64,000 bases of DNA. It comes from Artocarpus heterophyllus. Lineage: Eukaryota; Streptophyta; Magnoliopsida; Rosales; Moraceae. The stretch covers positions 13,112,372 to 13,176,371 of the forward strand of contig CM046350.1 in the NCBI GenBank assembly GCA_025403435.1, given 5' to 3'. Shown in pieces: positions 24,566 through 38,020 of the stretch (its first letter is position 1; every line of letters begins with the position of its first letter). Both the position numbers and the translations under genes were made by a program. A model generated the notes under the pieces. It searched no databases. It was not told where the DNA came from and was given only the letters and a program-made list of their open reading frames with translations.

Positions 24566-24834
24566 GGTTTCAATAGATACATTTTTTATGAGTGTTGTTT
24601 AAAATAATTATTATAATTAATGAGATTAAATTCTTACCACATATCATCAGTTGTTGTTAAAATATACTTTTATTAAAAATGTAACAAGACTATACTCATT
24701 ACAAACACTTGTATATATATATATATATATACTCTAGTTGATTTTCCACCCTTTTCGAATATGATTTTCTTATATTAAGTATGAAAGAGTTTTATTTACA
24801 CCTATAACTAGAGCTTCTAAGGTTTTGGATGAAA
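22373..24834. other. Intergenic downstream of MYB, with a GC-richer unidentified patch
   Basis: MYB 3' flank, then AT-rich DNA with TA microsatellites at about 22766-22788, 24537-24566 and 24714-24731. The patch 23590-24110 is less AT-rich. It holds a 66-codon - strand ORF (23510-23710) and a 79-codon + strand ORF (23946-24185), neither recognised, and a G-box (ggacacgtgg, about 23950). It could be a decayed gene or promoter. I see no domain. Confidence 0.45.
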
Positions 24835-25190
24835 GGCATGTTTGGGAGGGCTTCTTAGAAGGTGTTTTTGGCTTCTTGAGTCCAAAAGCTACTTTTGAAA
24901 CTGTTTGGATGATCTATCAGAAGTGCTTAAGTGCTTTCTATCAAAGCCATAAAAAATAGCTTCTCAAAAAAGTACTTCTCAAATAGACTTTAAAATTTTT
25001 ATTAATGTTAATAATATATTACAAGCTTAAACATAATATTTTTATAACATTTTAAAAAAATTAAAGCTATTTTAATCTAAAAAAACTCTTTTAAAAATAT
25101 GGTTCTAAATACTTATTAAAAAGCTATAGCTTTTGCTCTTTTTTTTTTCTACTGATTAAAACACAAATAGCAACTATGTAAACAGGCCCG
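24835..25190. repeat. Dispersed MITE-like repeat, family B
   Basis: About 356 bp from ggcatgtttgggaggg to aaacaggcccg, so the edges are roughly inverted. The interior words agcttctcaaa, ttaataatatattacaagct and ggttctaaatacttatta recur in order in the copies at 28308 and 52945. Non-coding. Confidence 0.65.
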
Positions 25191-25653
25191 AAAAAGTCTA
25201 TTATTAATTAATTAGCTTTTGTGAGTGGAATGTGAGTGGGGCACATTTGTCAACTTAATTCTCAATTAGACTAAAAAGCAAATGAATTAGTTGGAAGTAA
25301 ATGGTTAAAGAAACTATGCCTCCACTTGCACTAGCTAGCCACCACCAATTACCAAGCCACAATTAGAAGCAAATTCAAAAGTAAATAAGTTTCACTTTCA
25401 AATTTCGGCTTTGAATTTTGAGTGGCACAAATACGCTCTTTACATCTTTTTCATGCAGTCTTGATCCGTAAGCATCAGCTAGCTAGGCCTCCAATTCATG
25501 GTCACGTCGTCACAAAATACATATTCATGATGAAGCCTTAAATATATATTTCGGCTTGAACATAAATCTTTTCAACCCACAAGGAAACAAAATTTGCGAT
25601 CTCTCATGGCGGGTCCACCATATTCATCATTCATATCTTCGTTTCAAACATAA

Positions 25654-25684
<31 letters not shown>

Positions 25685-28307
25685 TGTGTTCTTAAATTCT
25701 TATATGATTAAATTTTTGTATAGCATTATTGTCCGTGGCTTAGGAATGTGATCTTTCTCTACACGTCTCTAGACTCTGATTATACACCCACTCTGCAGTA
25801 TGCACATGCAATATTATATTTCTGTCACGTTAAACCCGTTTCTCTTTCAACGAGTTTTTGCTTCTCCATTTCCATTATTGGCTGAATTTTGTTTCTTGAC
25901 CGATTATAAAAATAACTATATATATATACACACAATAACGAGTTAGGATTTTTTGTTAGGGGCTAATTTCTTATAATGCATAACATTATATATATTCAAC
26001 TTTTTTGGGGGGTCTTGTTCAAATTTTAGTAATTAGTTTTTGAGTGTATATTTTACAAACATATATACCATATAAATGGAAAAAAAATAAGTTTGAGGGA
26101 GCTCAAAGTTTTAGCTTGCCTCCGTTTCTGTGTGTGTTATATATATATATATATATATACATATTACACATTTATATAATTTACAGCTAATATCTTCTTA
26201 GTTAACACCTAATGTTTCTTTTTAACCACTCTCATATGGAAACATGTACTCCTTATATTATGTATACACATATGCGTTTGTGTTTAGGTGACTAGAAAGA
26301 TGATCATTTGTATTTTGTTGACAGAATGCTCTTTTTTCTTTTTCTTTATTTTTTTTGTTTGAGTATTAATACTTAACGTCGGTAATAATATAGATGTTTT
26401 CTCCAACGGCTAGAGCACGTATACAAGAAATTAATGTACTTATATGTAGATGTATATAAGTACAGTCAATTAATGTCAGAAAAACAAACGACAACCACAA
26501 TATTAAGCGGCAATAACTCGCCAAGAGAGAAAGGCCCCGAAATACGTACGTTCAGTTTCCTTTTCTTCTACTCACCCGCTTAGAAGGTCTACCCTGCCAC
26601 CGGTGCTCATTGGTTAAACTGATCTTCAATTAAGTAAGCTATACGTCATTTATGCGTCAAGCAAATTATTGCATTTTGTACGGGGCAGAAAAGTATGAAT
26701 ATTTGTTATTCACGCCCCAATATCGACCTTGAATAATTATCAAAATTTCCTCTCACAATATCTCCCATGTCCCTTTCCTAATAATTATATATTAATCAAC
26801 TTTTAAAATAAAAATAATGTAAAATGTTTATATATTATAATAAAAATAAAAAATTATTATAATATAAAATTTTTATATATTATAATATTTATAATTTTAA
26901 TTAATAATTTTAACTGCTATATCATACATCATGTCTGTTTTTATAGTTGCTACTGCTTATTTGTTGGTTTATTTTTGGCATCTTGCTGCAGCTTGTTTCT
27001 TGGTTGTGTGTTTCTTGGCGGACGCTTTACTATCCAAAAAAAAAAAAAAAGTTTTGCAATCATCATGTTAAAAAGATCAAATTTGGAATCTTATTCGTGT
27101 CTGAACGCAAAATATTTGATTTTATAATATACCAACAAAAATAGAAGACAAATTTTGGGCATAAATAGTACGGCTACACACTTTGAAATATATGCCAGCT
27201 TACCGACCTTAATACAAAACGACAGAGACCTTTGTCTGTCCCTTCTCGACCGCCCAAAGAAAAAGCTCTTCAGTGCTTTGAATAAGTCAAATTCTTTTAC
27301 ACAAAGTGGGTTTGTGCATCCCTGCGTGCGCAAGCTTTTTCTTTTTTCTTTTAACCCTATAATAGCTAGCTCGTTTGAGACTTTCTTCACTAATATCATT
27401 TGCCATCTGCATGTAAATTTCCTTGTGTTTCCTTATCGACAAATATATTGAGATGACTAACGTAACTGCCCGCTAATATGGCCAAATGGGGCCTAATCCT
27501 GACAATTCTTCAATGAAAAGTGATGCCCAGGATTGACTTAGGAATGGTTTTTTTGGAGGCTAGCTAGTTAGCTTCTTCATGATCATCTTCAGATTATTCG
27601 GAAACTATTTTTTTTTGTCAAATTGAGAGAAATTATGTATCAGACCAGTCATTTGTCCATTTTTGCTGCGCTGCGTTGTGATGTAAGGTAATTATTGTCT
27701 GATTCGTGGTAATAAGTTTTTCAAAAACTGCGGGTGGGTAAAAGCAGACAAGAAACCAGTTTGTAACCTTAACATATGTGCGTGTGTTACACACACATAT
27801 ATATAAGAAAATTTCCACTCAATCAGTTTATGCTTGTCTATATGAACTAAAGTGGACGCATCTCCTTTCTTGTTGAGTGGTAATACGGTCACCTTAACGG
27901 TCTCTCTTTCTCTCTCTCTCTCCCTCTAAGGACGCTAACGTGTATTTTTGTTGAGCATTAATTAGGAGATTAATTTGTAAATATAGTGTGCAAAATACAA
28001 CAAAAAAGAAAGGTAAGGTGTCAAAAAAAAAAATTTTTGACGACCACTGACAAGATATCACATAGGGTTTTTTTTATTTTTTTGGTTTCGTTTTAAATAT
28101 TGATAAAAGGAGATAATTAAGATCAAGCTTTGTGACACATTACAACTAGGTTGATATGAAAGAACTATTGCACATCGAAACTCCCACTGAGTTTTTATTA
28201 ACAAGTAAAGAAAATTACAAAAAGTAAATGAGAAAGTAGGGTGAAACATCAAAAGAGCAACCTAAACTCCTAAATTAAACAAAAAATCACCGGAAAAAAA
28301 TTGAGAC
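25191..28307. other. Intergenic, no gene recognised
   Basis: AT-rich with TA tracts at about 25657-25680 and 26137-26159. Overlapping short ORFs at 27091-27451 on both strands lie in slightly less AT-rich DNA but show no known domain. A CT tract lies at 27902-27922. No RNA gene was recognised. Confidence 0.45.
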
Positions 28308-28598
28308 CCTGTTCCACAGAGTTTTTGTTTTTACTCTAACTTTTTAGTTAGTGTTTAGAACTATATTTTCAAATGAATACTTAATAGGTCAAAGTGATTT
28401 TAAAATTTTCTAATAAGTAATAAAAAAAGTTAGTGTGAAGCTTATAATGTCTTATTAAAACTTTGATAAAAGTTTTAAGATCTACTTAGAAGAGTTTTTT
28501 TTTAATCCAATTTTGTGGTTTTGCTAAAAAACTCTTTTAGAAAATTAAAGCTCTTTTAATAGATCATCCAAACACTTTTAAAAGCAGTTTTGGGAACC
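28308..28598. repeat. Dispersed MITE-like repeat, family B
   Basis: Shorter copy bounded by gttccacagag and ttttgggaac, an imperfect inverted pair. The interior aaaagttttaagatctactt and ttttagaaaattaaagctc blocks resemble the 24835 and 52945 copies in inverted orientation. Non-coding; boundaries approximate. It abuts the long-TIR element that starts at 28617. Confidence 0.5.
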
Positions 28599-28616
28599 AA
28601 ATAAAAGATTATATGG

Positions 28617-29102
28617 TTATTAACACTAATAGCTTCTAAACTTTAAAGGTTCCCTCATTTTTCCCCCTAAACTTTAAAAATCACCACTTTACCTCTTGAA
28701 TTTTCAAAACGCCTCATTTTGTTCCTTAAACTTTAAAAATTACCACTTTACCCTCTAAGCTTTCAGAGCTCCTCACTTTGCCCCCTGACCTTTTGATTTT
28801 TAGTTCAAAGATGAGGAGATATTGTTGAATAATAGAACGAATAAAAGATAAATTCTAATTTTTTGCTCTTACAGGTGATCCATGTGCAAATCACATGGGT
28901 TTAATTACGATTATTTGAACGAAAATCAGAAGTTCATAAGACAAAGTGAAGAGATTTGAAAGTTTATGAGATAAAGCGACGATTTTTAAAATTCAGGAGG
29001 CAAAATAAAGAGGTTTAAAAGTTTAAAAAATAAAGCAATAATTTTTAAATTTCAAAAAACAAAGTGGAGAAAACTCTAAAATTTAAAGGTTGTTGTTAAT
29101 AA
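28617..29102. mobile_element. Long-TIR hairpin element (about 486 bp)
   Basis: The left arm holds repeated units of the type aaactttaaaaatcaccact and tttgccccct. The right arm holds the inverse (tttttaaaattcaggaggca). The ends share TTATTAACA. The structure resembles the Mutator-type elements at 11546, 36869, 54922 and 56014, but I found no matching flanking duplication. Non-coding. Confidence 0.55.
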
Positions 29103-29576
29103 AAACAAGCCTAGAAATGCCCATGGATCGAAGTTGGTTCAATAAGAGTTAGCTAAAACTCATACCTTGATATCAAATCAAAATATGCCTCATTAAGAAT
29201 TTCACTGGCAAAACCCATCGGAAAAAGATTAAGAGGAAGAAGAGTAGATATTTACTCAAAAGAGTGAGTCAGCTACTATAAGAATCTATAGTGACACTAC
29301 AAATCTATCCTTACATGATAAGGATCTGTAAATGCCTTTAGGATGTTTGATTTTGGTTATGCTATGTTTCGGTGCTTTTTTTTTTTTTCTTTTTCTAGGA
29401 GGGAGATTATATTTTTAGGGAACCAATAAAAACTAATACCACATGTTTTAATAAAGATAGCAAATAGTATAATTTATATTTATCACACTCTAAAATCACC
29501 TAAAATACCCCAACATTAAAAAGCCCTAAATTTGAAAACTCTAGAACCCTCAAATTAGAAAAATCCCTATCTCCTT

Positions 29577-29612
<36 letters not shown>

Positions 29613-30102
29613 TGGTGGCGAGGCAAGCTTGTGATGATACGGCGACAATGAATTTGCAGTGAGATGACGACAGCAACAGCAACTTTGTGACAAGGCATCG
29701 TGAGGCCAAAGGCGACTTCTCTTCTCTTTCTCTTCGCGAGGCACACACAAACTTGGAGATCCTGCAATGACATCGCAAGGCTGGAATTGCAAACGCTAGC
29801 TTGTGAGAAGAGACGAAGCTTCATCGCCGACCATCACTAATCTAAGGGTGTCGTTGGATTCTATCGTTGTTGAGTTTCGTCAAACCGTTAGCGAGGTTTT
29901 GTTAAATGCTAGTTTCTGTGCACGGTGGAGTGGGCAGTGTCGTTGACGCACAGGTCAAGCGATGCATGTATAACATTGCTAGGAGAGAGAAAGGATTCCA
30001 TATCCATAAGAGAAAAAAATAAATATAAGGGTGAAATGAGAAAATAATAATAAACATTTTGATAAGTTTTAGAATATACTATTTTTATTTTTTATACTTC
30101 TC
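29103..30102. other. Intergenic with CT microsatellite and GC-richer patch
   Basis: Contains a (CT)n tract at about 29579-29609. Downstream of it, 29610-29960 is a patch of more balanced composition. The three overlapping - strand ORFs here (29500-29824) read through the CT tract as Arg-Glu repeats and are not credible proteins. Possibly the 5' region of a lost gene. No domain seen. Confidence 0.45.
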
Positions 30103-30520
30103 TAAGACCATCTCTAAGTAAATACTAATACCAATATGTTATATTTACCACCAAAAAGGGTAAAAATGGATATTTAATGTGTTGTTTTATTTTACGCTGC
30201 AAAGCATAATATTATTTAAAATGTCATATTTGTTTTTTATCATAATTATTAAATCTTGAAATTCATAAAAGTAAACTTTTAATACTAAAAAAATTAAAAA
30301 GTAATAACGTTGTGATTCTTAAAGTCAATCTACTAACCAATAGGAATCAAATACCAAATTTATTATATGTTAAACTTTATAGCAAATTTACCACGAAGTT
30401 TAATGTATAGTAAATTTGGCATTAAAAATAGCATTTCATTGAATAGTATTTTTTTTCTACACTTAAATACTATATCGGCTATTGACATATCAGTTTAGTA
30501 TTGTATTAGAAATGCTCTTA
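30103..30520. repeat. Dispersed MITE, family D
   Basis: About 418 bp between gaccatctctaa and ttagaaatgctctt, an imperfect inverted pair. Interior words (ttaatgtgttgttttatttt, cataattattaaat, attaaaaagtaat, accaata) recur in the same order at 54163-54539 and in inverted orientation at 38988-39380. Non-coding. The superfamily is undetermined. Confidence 0.68.
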
Positions 30521-30837
30521 AGATAAAAAAATATGATATTTCATAAAAATTCTCTTTCATTTTTTTTTTTCTCTCCTTATAGCAATGGCTTAAGAACAAG
30601 AGCTTGGGGCTTGGGCTTTAACTATACTTATCATAAAAGCCCAAAGGCATCAAAGAACAATAATTTAATGGGTTAACGAGACATATGGCTTTTTTTTTAT
30701 TTATAGAGTTAAAATATGTCTCCAGTTTATGAATATTCTTTATATATCTCAATATATATATGTAAAGACATTAATAACCTAAATAATGATATTATTAGTT
30801 TTAATTTATTTTTTAGAATAATTAGAACATACGTATT

Positions 30838-33707
30838 TGTAACACCCGTTATTTTAACACGTGTGATTTTTGTAAAATTTAATGAATAAAATGTGAAAAT
30901 TTAAAATTTTGTAGCATTTAAAATTACCAAGTTTGTCTTTGTTGTTTTAATTATTAAAAAAAAATTGCAACTTTGGCAATTCCTCATAAAGTCTCTGAAG
31001 GAGACATAGAATTAATTCACCTCAATTAATAGAAGACATGGAATCAATGCTAGGAGACATTGACATATTTTCTCAACTACCTTTTTAATGCTTCCTTCAT
31101 TTTCTTCCACAACTTACTCTATTTGTCCCCTCAATTATGTTGGCATTGCTTGCTAAAAGTCTCCGTGGGAGACATGATGATATTTTCTATTAATGATATT
31201 TTCTATTAATGTTCATTGTTTATTCTTACAACTTTCCTCATAAACTTCCCCTTCCTCTCAATTATTTTGATATATTTTTATTCAGCCTTCACCACCTTCA
31301 TCTCTAATTTCTCATCCTCTCCCTTTCTCACTTCAATTTCTGACTGAAGGCACAGAGCGCAAAGCTCTCTTTGCAGCGAAGTCAATTATAATTCCCAACC
31401 ATGGTCAAGGCTGTTTTAGAGTCAATCCAAGCTATATTTTTAACCCAAACTTTGGTGCTTTTCAAAGGAATTTTGAGTTAGGTTATCTTTAATCTAAACT
31501 TGGTTTTTAGTATGTGTTTTCTCCATGTTTAATGTATAATTTTCGTGTTTAAAATTCATTGCAAATTTCTAGTTATGTTAACATGCATATTTGAACATTT
31601 ATGAACAAAAACACGAGTCTTGAGTTGAAACCGACAACTAACCTTTATTTTGGTTTGATAACAATATTACAAACATGCCAGGAATTTTTAAACCAGTTTT
31701 CATAATTTTAAGATTGATGTTATAATGTTTTGAGCTTAAAGAGCAAATTTAAGCATATTTTCATTATTATTTACAAGAAAGGCTAGAGATATGGTTTAAT
31801 AATGGTTTTGGTATAAAACTCATGAGAATATGTTTATTGTGATTATATAATGCATGTTGCATATTTTGGAATGGTTTTGAGATTTTGAACAAGGATAATA
31901 TGCTTTGGGTTAAAGAAAAACTTGACATTTCATGAACTTTGTAATACCTCTATGGGCAGTGGCTCTTTCTTAAAATTCTAGGGTTAAATAAAAATGAATT
32001 TTGTAAATTGGTTTGCATATTTAAAAAGTAAACATCTTAAGCTTTCCAATGAGCTATCATGAGCCTAAATCGGAGTTGCATTTTATTTTCTATAAATTTT
32101 TCAATTTTTGGATTGGAAACTAGTAAACCTGCCAGTGGCAGTAAACCACCCGTCTACCTTAAGTAAACCACTTGTTAACCCGTGTGCTGATTGTAGATAA
32201 TGAACCCGCCTTTTTGCAAAAGTATACCGCCAGTTTGCTATGGTATACCAGCTGCTAACCTGAACTAAGTACTCAACTTTGCTCACCTTCTAATCCCTTA
32301 ATATCATGCAACCTTTCCAACACTATCCTAAGTGATTTATGAATCTTATTAGAGACTAAAACATATAGATTACTTGTATGTATTTTATATTATGTTTAAG
32401 ATAAAAATTGTTTACTTTGGTATTTAAAGAAAAATTGCATAAAAACTTTAATGGCACACTAGTGAGATGGGTTTACACATAATTTATTTATAGATGTGGT
32501 TATATGTTGTGCTTTAGTTTTAATTGTTCTTATGCTTGCCTTAGGATCAAAGGTGTGTGGAGCTAACGTTAATTAATTCTGAGATTAAAAGATTGTTGAT
32601 AAGCTTAGAAGGTAGGGATTCTATTACTTATCTTTTGTGAAGTTTTGGTAAATTAAAATTTGGTTGTTTTATATTGTAAAATATGTATATGACATTTTGA
32701 GTGTATATGATTATATCTATAACATGATGGTATGGAACTCGTCCTTTATTGTATAGCGAGGAATATAATGATTTGACATATGTTATAAATTGAGAAGCAT
32801 GGTTAGGAAAATTGACTCTATAAATAAAAATTGAATATAGAAGAATGGGGAGATGTGAAGAGGGCAGCGGTTACGTCCTTGGGCACGAATACCCTAAAAG
32901 GTAAAATAGAGGGAAGGTGATGATGCTTTCTTGGGTTGAAAGTCCCAGAACACACTGTACAAGAATCGACTTGGTGAAGACTCGGGGCTTGATGTCCCCT
33001 CACCGGAACACCCTTGGAATGTTTAGAGGGTGATCAAGCGCGCCCTTTTGAGTTGAGTGCTACTCTATTTAACGTGAATACATAGGAACTGTAATATTTG
33101 TATATATATATATATATTGTAATATATATATATACAAATATATATCTACGGATATATGTATAAGTATGAAACTCGGTAATGATTAACTATGGTATCCGTC
33201 GAATGTGATCATAATAAACATCATAATCTGGAATATGATGGAATTAACTAACCATGCAGTTTTAAGATGGTAATAAATAAAACCTTAAGTTGAGTAATAA
33301 TTTTCCCTATTTGGCATGTCGATGCTCATCCTTATCATATTTACATCTCTCAGGTAGAACTCAGTGCAACTTCTCTGACGAGGAATAGGCAACAAGACTG
33401 CTGATTTCGTGTTGGAAGATCTTTGATTATTTGTAACTCGTCTAGAGCATGTAAGATTGTATTTCTTTTGTGATGGTTGTATTAAGTTATTTGGGATTAA
33501 GTTATTTGGGAGTTGTACTATGGTGATGATTACTGTATTTAAAATATTTGGTGTTACACTAAAAACTGTGGTTTGTATTTACAGTTTATTTTATTTTCTA
33601 TTTATTCCTAAAGACCCATGGGCATTGTTAAATATTTTGAAATGTTATTGTATTTAAATTTATTTTTATTTATTCAATACTACTAACTTCCACATAGGGG
33701 TGCTACA
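30838..33707. mobile_element. Solo LTR (2,870 bp), Ty3/gypsy-type
   Basis: Begins TGTAACACCCG (30838) and ends GGGGTGCTACA (33707). The ends are inverted copies of each other with one mismatch in the first ten bases. Both flanks carry the same 5-mer, gtatt, at 30833-30837 and 33708-33712, which is the 5-bp duplication left by LTR-retrotransposon integrase. Between them I see no gag, protease, reverse transcriptase or integrase and no second LTR, so this is one LTR left after recombination between two. The TGTAACACCC start and multi-kilobase length are common in chromovirus-type (Tekay/Del) gypsy LTRs; that lineage is inference. Minor internal features are a 16-bp tandem duplication near 31169-31201 and a TA hairpin at about 33095-33140. 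Confidence 0.85.
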
Positions 33708-33712
33708 GTATT

Positions 33713-36492
33713 TAAGATTTCAAATGGATTATGCTATTATTATATTGAAAAAAATTCCCTAAAATTAGGTTGTATGTAGTTTAAATTCAAATTAGTATCG
33801 AAAATAACAATTTTAAAACTTCCTAAGCTAAAAGATAATTTTTTATGCAATCACGATTTTACTGACAGATTGAAACTAGGATGTTATATTTAAATTAATG
33901 ATTTAGTATTTATTATGTCTTTATCTATGCCTTACAGGTTATACAATTAATATATCATTTTTTAAGACTTTAAGTAGTAATGGCATTTCCCTTTTTTGAT
34001 AATAGGTAATCAAATTAATGAAATAGTATTTATTAAGTTTTTTGTGTGTCTTATAGGTTATATAATTAATATATCATTAAGTTAATGATACATAATGATA
34101 ATGATATTTAATGACATTCATTTTTTATTGCTTCTTGTATCTTTTTTGAAATTATATCGTAAATAATTTAATGACATAGATGATTTTTTTTTGTTGTTAC
34201 TTAAGTTACATTGTAATTAATTAAGTATATTTGTGTTTCTCTAATATCATTTTTTCCAATGACGTATGAGAAATATAAGAAAATTTGTTAAAAAAATAAA
34301 AATAAATACATGATAAATTTTACTTAGAGTCTATTTTTGGATTCTTAGTATATGTAATTTAAAAAAAATACATATAAGTGATATTTGTAAAACGAAAACA
34401 AATTTTAATTCACTTCTTACAAAGGATCACATTGTATAATTTTTACTAATTTAATCTTAAAATGGAAATAATTGGGCATATATACACATATAGGGAGTAA
34501 TTATTTTATGCAAAGATTTTGGAATATAAAGCTACTTATTTTTTTTGTTGAAGTATTTTTATTTATTGTTAAATTTTAGAAAAATGATTGAAAAGATAAA
34601 ATAATGATAAAAAGAGAACTAGAAGAGAGAAAAAATATATAAAACAAGTGTTAATTAGTCCATGAATTCAATCGACTTTTGTGTATTGGCCTTGATCACA
34701 ATTTAAGAAGAACAACTATAGAAAAATAATTTTATCATAAAGTCGAATCGTTATTGCCTTCATTAAATAGCAATTTTCTCAAAATTTTGGAATACTGTTT
34801 CATATAATTAAACTTACAATTTTTATATTTTAAAGTAAAAAATAACTAATTTTAATTCAATATATTAAAAGAAACTCCATAGAATGAAGCGCCTGTTGTT
34901 ACTAGTCGGAGTAGAAATTTCTGTGCGGTTGATTAAATTGTAGCGTTCTTTGTGTGATTTTATAAGCAGTGTACTAAAGCCTCCTGAAGATGACTTTTCG
35001 TGTTCTTATTTTTCCTTCTTCTCTGCGCCTCTTGAATTACGTTGACTGGGTGACTAATTCAACACAAAGATATTTTCATATCCGGCGTAAACACTTCTAA
35101 CATGTCGACCACTAATAAAAGATAGGCCCCCTATAGGTTTTATATTGCAAGATTCACTTTCTTTTAAAAGTTGGTGTTTATCGTCGCTGCCTTATAGCAA
35201 TGTTTGAAAAATTTAAGATGAATTCTTTTTATCTTTTGGTTTTTTCACTTAATATAGCAGCTTGTTTAATGGGTTCACTTTCTTAATTCTATCTAGCACT
35301 CATTGAAAAAAAAAAAAAAAAGTGTCCCATTAGCCCCTCTTTTTTTTTTTTAATTTTGATTTTTATGGGAACCATTTAGCTTTTCAGAAATCATTATGAA
35401 GTTGGGGATGATTCTTTGAGCTCTTTGTCTCCTTCATTCTTCAATGGTGTTTGTTTGCAAGGATCTGGAGATCGAAAAGATGATAGTAAAGTCATCTTTC
35501 CTGAAGGAGTATTGCAACCTTTTCTGTGATGCGCACTTCGTAAAAGAAAATATTTCTTTTTAATTACTTTTGTGACTGATTGTTTTCTTTTTTACTTTTG
35601 TGGCTTCGACAACATACGGAGACAGAAAATCTTCTCACATACTTAGAACCGTTTTTAGTTTTGTGTTAGGGGTGTGCAAACAATCCAATAGAGTGTTTGA
35701 CATGATGGTAGAAATCATTTGTTAGAACAGTTTATTGTAATATATGAGAGCTTTATATTGTAGTAACTTTTTTTCTTTATGCTATAGCATGTGAGAGCTT
35801 TACACAGTTCATAACTAAGTTATGTGGTGTTTGGTTGAGTAATAAGAACCACGGTTCCAACCACAAACTCAGTTATGAACAGTGTAAAAATCTCATATGT
35901 TACAGTAAAAAAAAATTTGCTATAGTGTAAAAGCTTTCACATGCTACAGTAAAAGTGTTTTTAACCAACGGCTCCCACCACCATTCCAAACACCGCTAAT
36001 TAGTGGTGTAAACCATATATTTTGCCAGTAACCTTTAAGTTTACCATTTAAGATGTAACCCTTGAGAACCAATACTTTGTCCCACCAACACGGACTTTAC
36101 AAGGAGAATACAAAGTCGCCTCCCAAGCATTCCTAGAAAGTCCTGTAAAATGCAATAAACAGAGCCCAAACACGACCAGTTCATCAATCAAGTCATGTAC
36201 AAGAACGGTCTGAAAACCTAACCAACAGAGAATGGTCTTGCTTCTATACTAGCAAAAGCAATTAAAATATTTACAAATAGAAAAACTTAAAATCGTTATA
36301 ATAATTACTATGTAGTAATGTATCATAAAATGTGACTATCGTCATGTAGTTATGTTATTCCTAAAATATTTGAAAATATTGTTATATATGAATTTCATTC
36401 TTATGAAATTCCATACAAAATGTAATTTTTACGTAATAGGCGTGAAAAATTTATACGTAAATAAATGCAACTGAAAATTAATTAATAACATT
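33713..36492. other. Intergenic, no gene recognised
   Basis: AT-rich. Two diverged copies of a block (both with aggttata(c/t)aattaatata) lie at about 33895-33960 and 34020-34085. The 36030-36240 stretch is less AT-rich but has no recognisable product. A family-A repeat is annotated separately. Confidence 0.45.
35684..35995. repeat. Dispersed repeat, family A, inverted double copy
   Basis: Two family-A cores face each other. One side has gctatagcatgtgagagc, then cagttcataac. The other has cagttatgaacagtgtaaaa, then ctttcacatgctacag. Together they form an imperfect hairpin centred near 35835-35860. The edges are gagtgtttga and attccaaacacc. Non-coding. Confidence 0.6.
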
Positions 36493-36617
36493 TTTTTGAA
36501 GGGATTAGTTAATATATAACATTCAGTTAAATTATATCCATCGTAGAATTTATCTTTTTGAAGGGATTAGTTAATACATAACATTTCAGTTAAATTATAT
36601 CCACCGTAGAATTCTAC
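36493..36617. repeat. Two-copy 62-bp tandem duplication
   Basis: Units 36493-36554 and 36555-36617 both start tttttgaagggattagtt and end with a copy of ccgtagaatt or tcgtagaatt. A few substitutions and one insertion separate them. Confidence 0.85.
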
Positions 36618-36868
36618 CATTTTTTATAATTTACCTAGTGTTGGAGATTCAGCATTAGCATGAAACCTGAATTTTTCCTAGTGGAAACTTAAAAAAAATT
36701 AACCACCAAAAAGAAAAACTTTAAAAAATTAGGGAAATTAAGAATCGAAACAGCAATGAGGACGTCTTCTCTATTTTGTTGTAGAATTCTCAATTACTGA
36801 AAAGGCAGGTTCACAGTACTGTCTAATTATTCTTCTTTGTTCTACATAAAAGTCGTTGTTAGAATTAA

Positions 36869-38001
36869 GGGTTTTTGCTAGTGAACTATGCACCTTGTCT
36901 ATTTTTGCCCATGAATTTTAAAACGTAGCAAATCACACTTTTAAATTATTCAACTTATCTCATTTTGTCCATTTCATAATTAAATCCGTCAAATATTAAT
37001 GGAATTGAGCCAATAATTTCACTTTTGACCCCCTAAATTATGCAACTTGTCCCATTTTGACTCTTAAACTTTAAACTATAACAAATCATACCTTTGAACT
37101 ATAAAAACTTTTCCTATTTTAACCATTTCATCATTAAATCTATTAAATACTAACGGATTAAAGCAAATGACCATTTTGATCTTTTGGCTCTATTTATGTT
37201 TTCAAGATATCTTTTGAAGTCAAAATATCTAAATTTTGTTTATCCATTATATAAGTTTTACTATTTTTTCTTTTTTTATAATTTTGTTAATAAAAGTTTT
37301 ACTTTTTTTTCCTCAAGAAGTTTTATCAAATTTTGTCCATCATATAATTTATAATAAAAATATGAATAAATATGAAAAATCACACTTGGATATATGGGTA
37401 GCTAACAAAAACAACACATAGATACTACTGTATGACCTACTTGTTATTTTTAAGACTAAATTTGAGGATTGAAAATTACATAAATGACATAGTAATGAAT
37501 ACTTCGCTTAATTAGACTCAATACTTGCAAAAAAAAAAAACCCTCAAAATTTGTGTTCATTTTAAGTCAACAAAAATGAACATTTGTTTATGAAATTCCC
37601 TATCTGTAGGTTTGAGATGCATGAGAGTCAATAACAAGAGATTTAATCTAGACCATAAATTTATAATTAATTGATCAGGTACATATATATGTGTAGCTTA
37701 ATTTGTCAATGTATTACAAATTTAATTAGTAATTAAATGGTCAAAATGGGAAATGTTTCATAGTTCAAGAGTATAATTTGTTATAGTTTAAAGCTTAAGA
37801 ATCAAAATAGGATAAGTTGCATAGTTTAGGGGGCAAAAGTAAAACTATTGGCTCAATTCCCTTTGTACTTAATAGATTTAGTAACGGAAGAGCCAAATTG
37901 ATACAAGTTGAATAGTTTAGAGTATAATTTGCTACGTCTTTTAGTTTAAGCCTAAATTGGAACAAGTTACATAGTTCAGGGGTTAAAAGTGAAACTAACC
38001 C
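36869..38001. mobile_element. Mutator-type long-TIR MITE (1,133 bp)
   Basis: Inverted arms of roughly 300 bp. The left begins GGGTTTTTGCTAGTGAACTA; the right, read inward, GGGTTAGTTTCACTTTTAAC, then aactatgtaacttg, matching the left arm after a short indel. Each arm holds internally repeated units of the type 'cccctaaattatgcaacttg'. The flanking 9-mers tagaattaa (36860-36868) and aaaaattaa (38002-38010) agree at 7 of 9 positions. The right flank duplication is shared with the target duplication of the adjacent SINE-like insert. There is no transposase ORF. Confidence 0.75.
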
Positions 38002-38020
38002 AAAAATTAATAAAAGAGAG

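Noticed and set aside
29500..29824. Three overlapping - strand ORFs of 80-92 codons
   Set aside because: They read through a CT microsatellite as Arg-Glu repeats in three different frames. None has family features.
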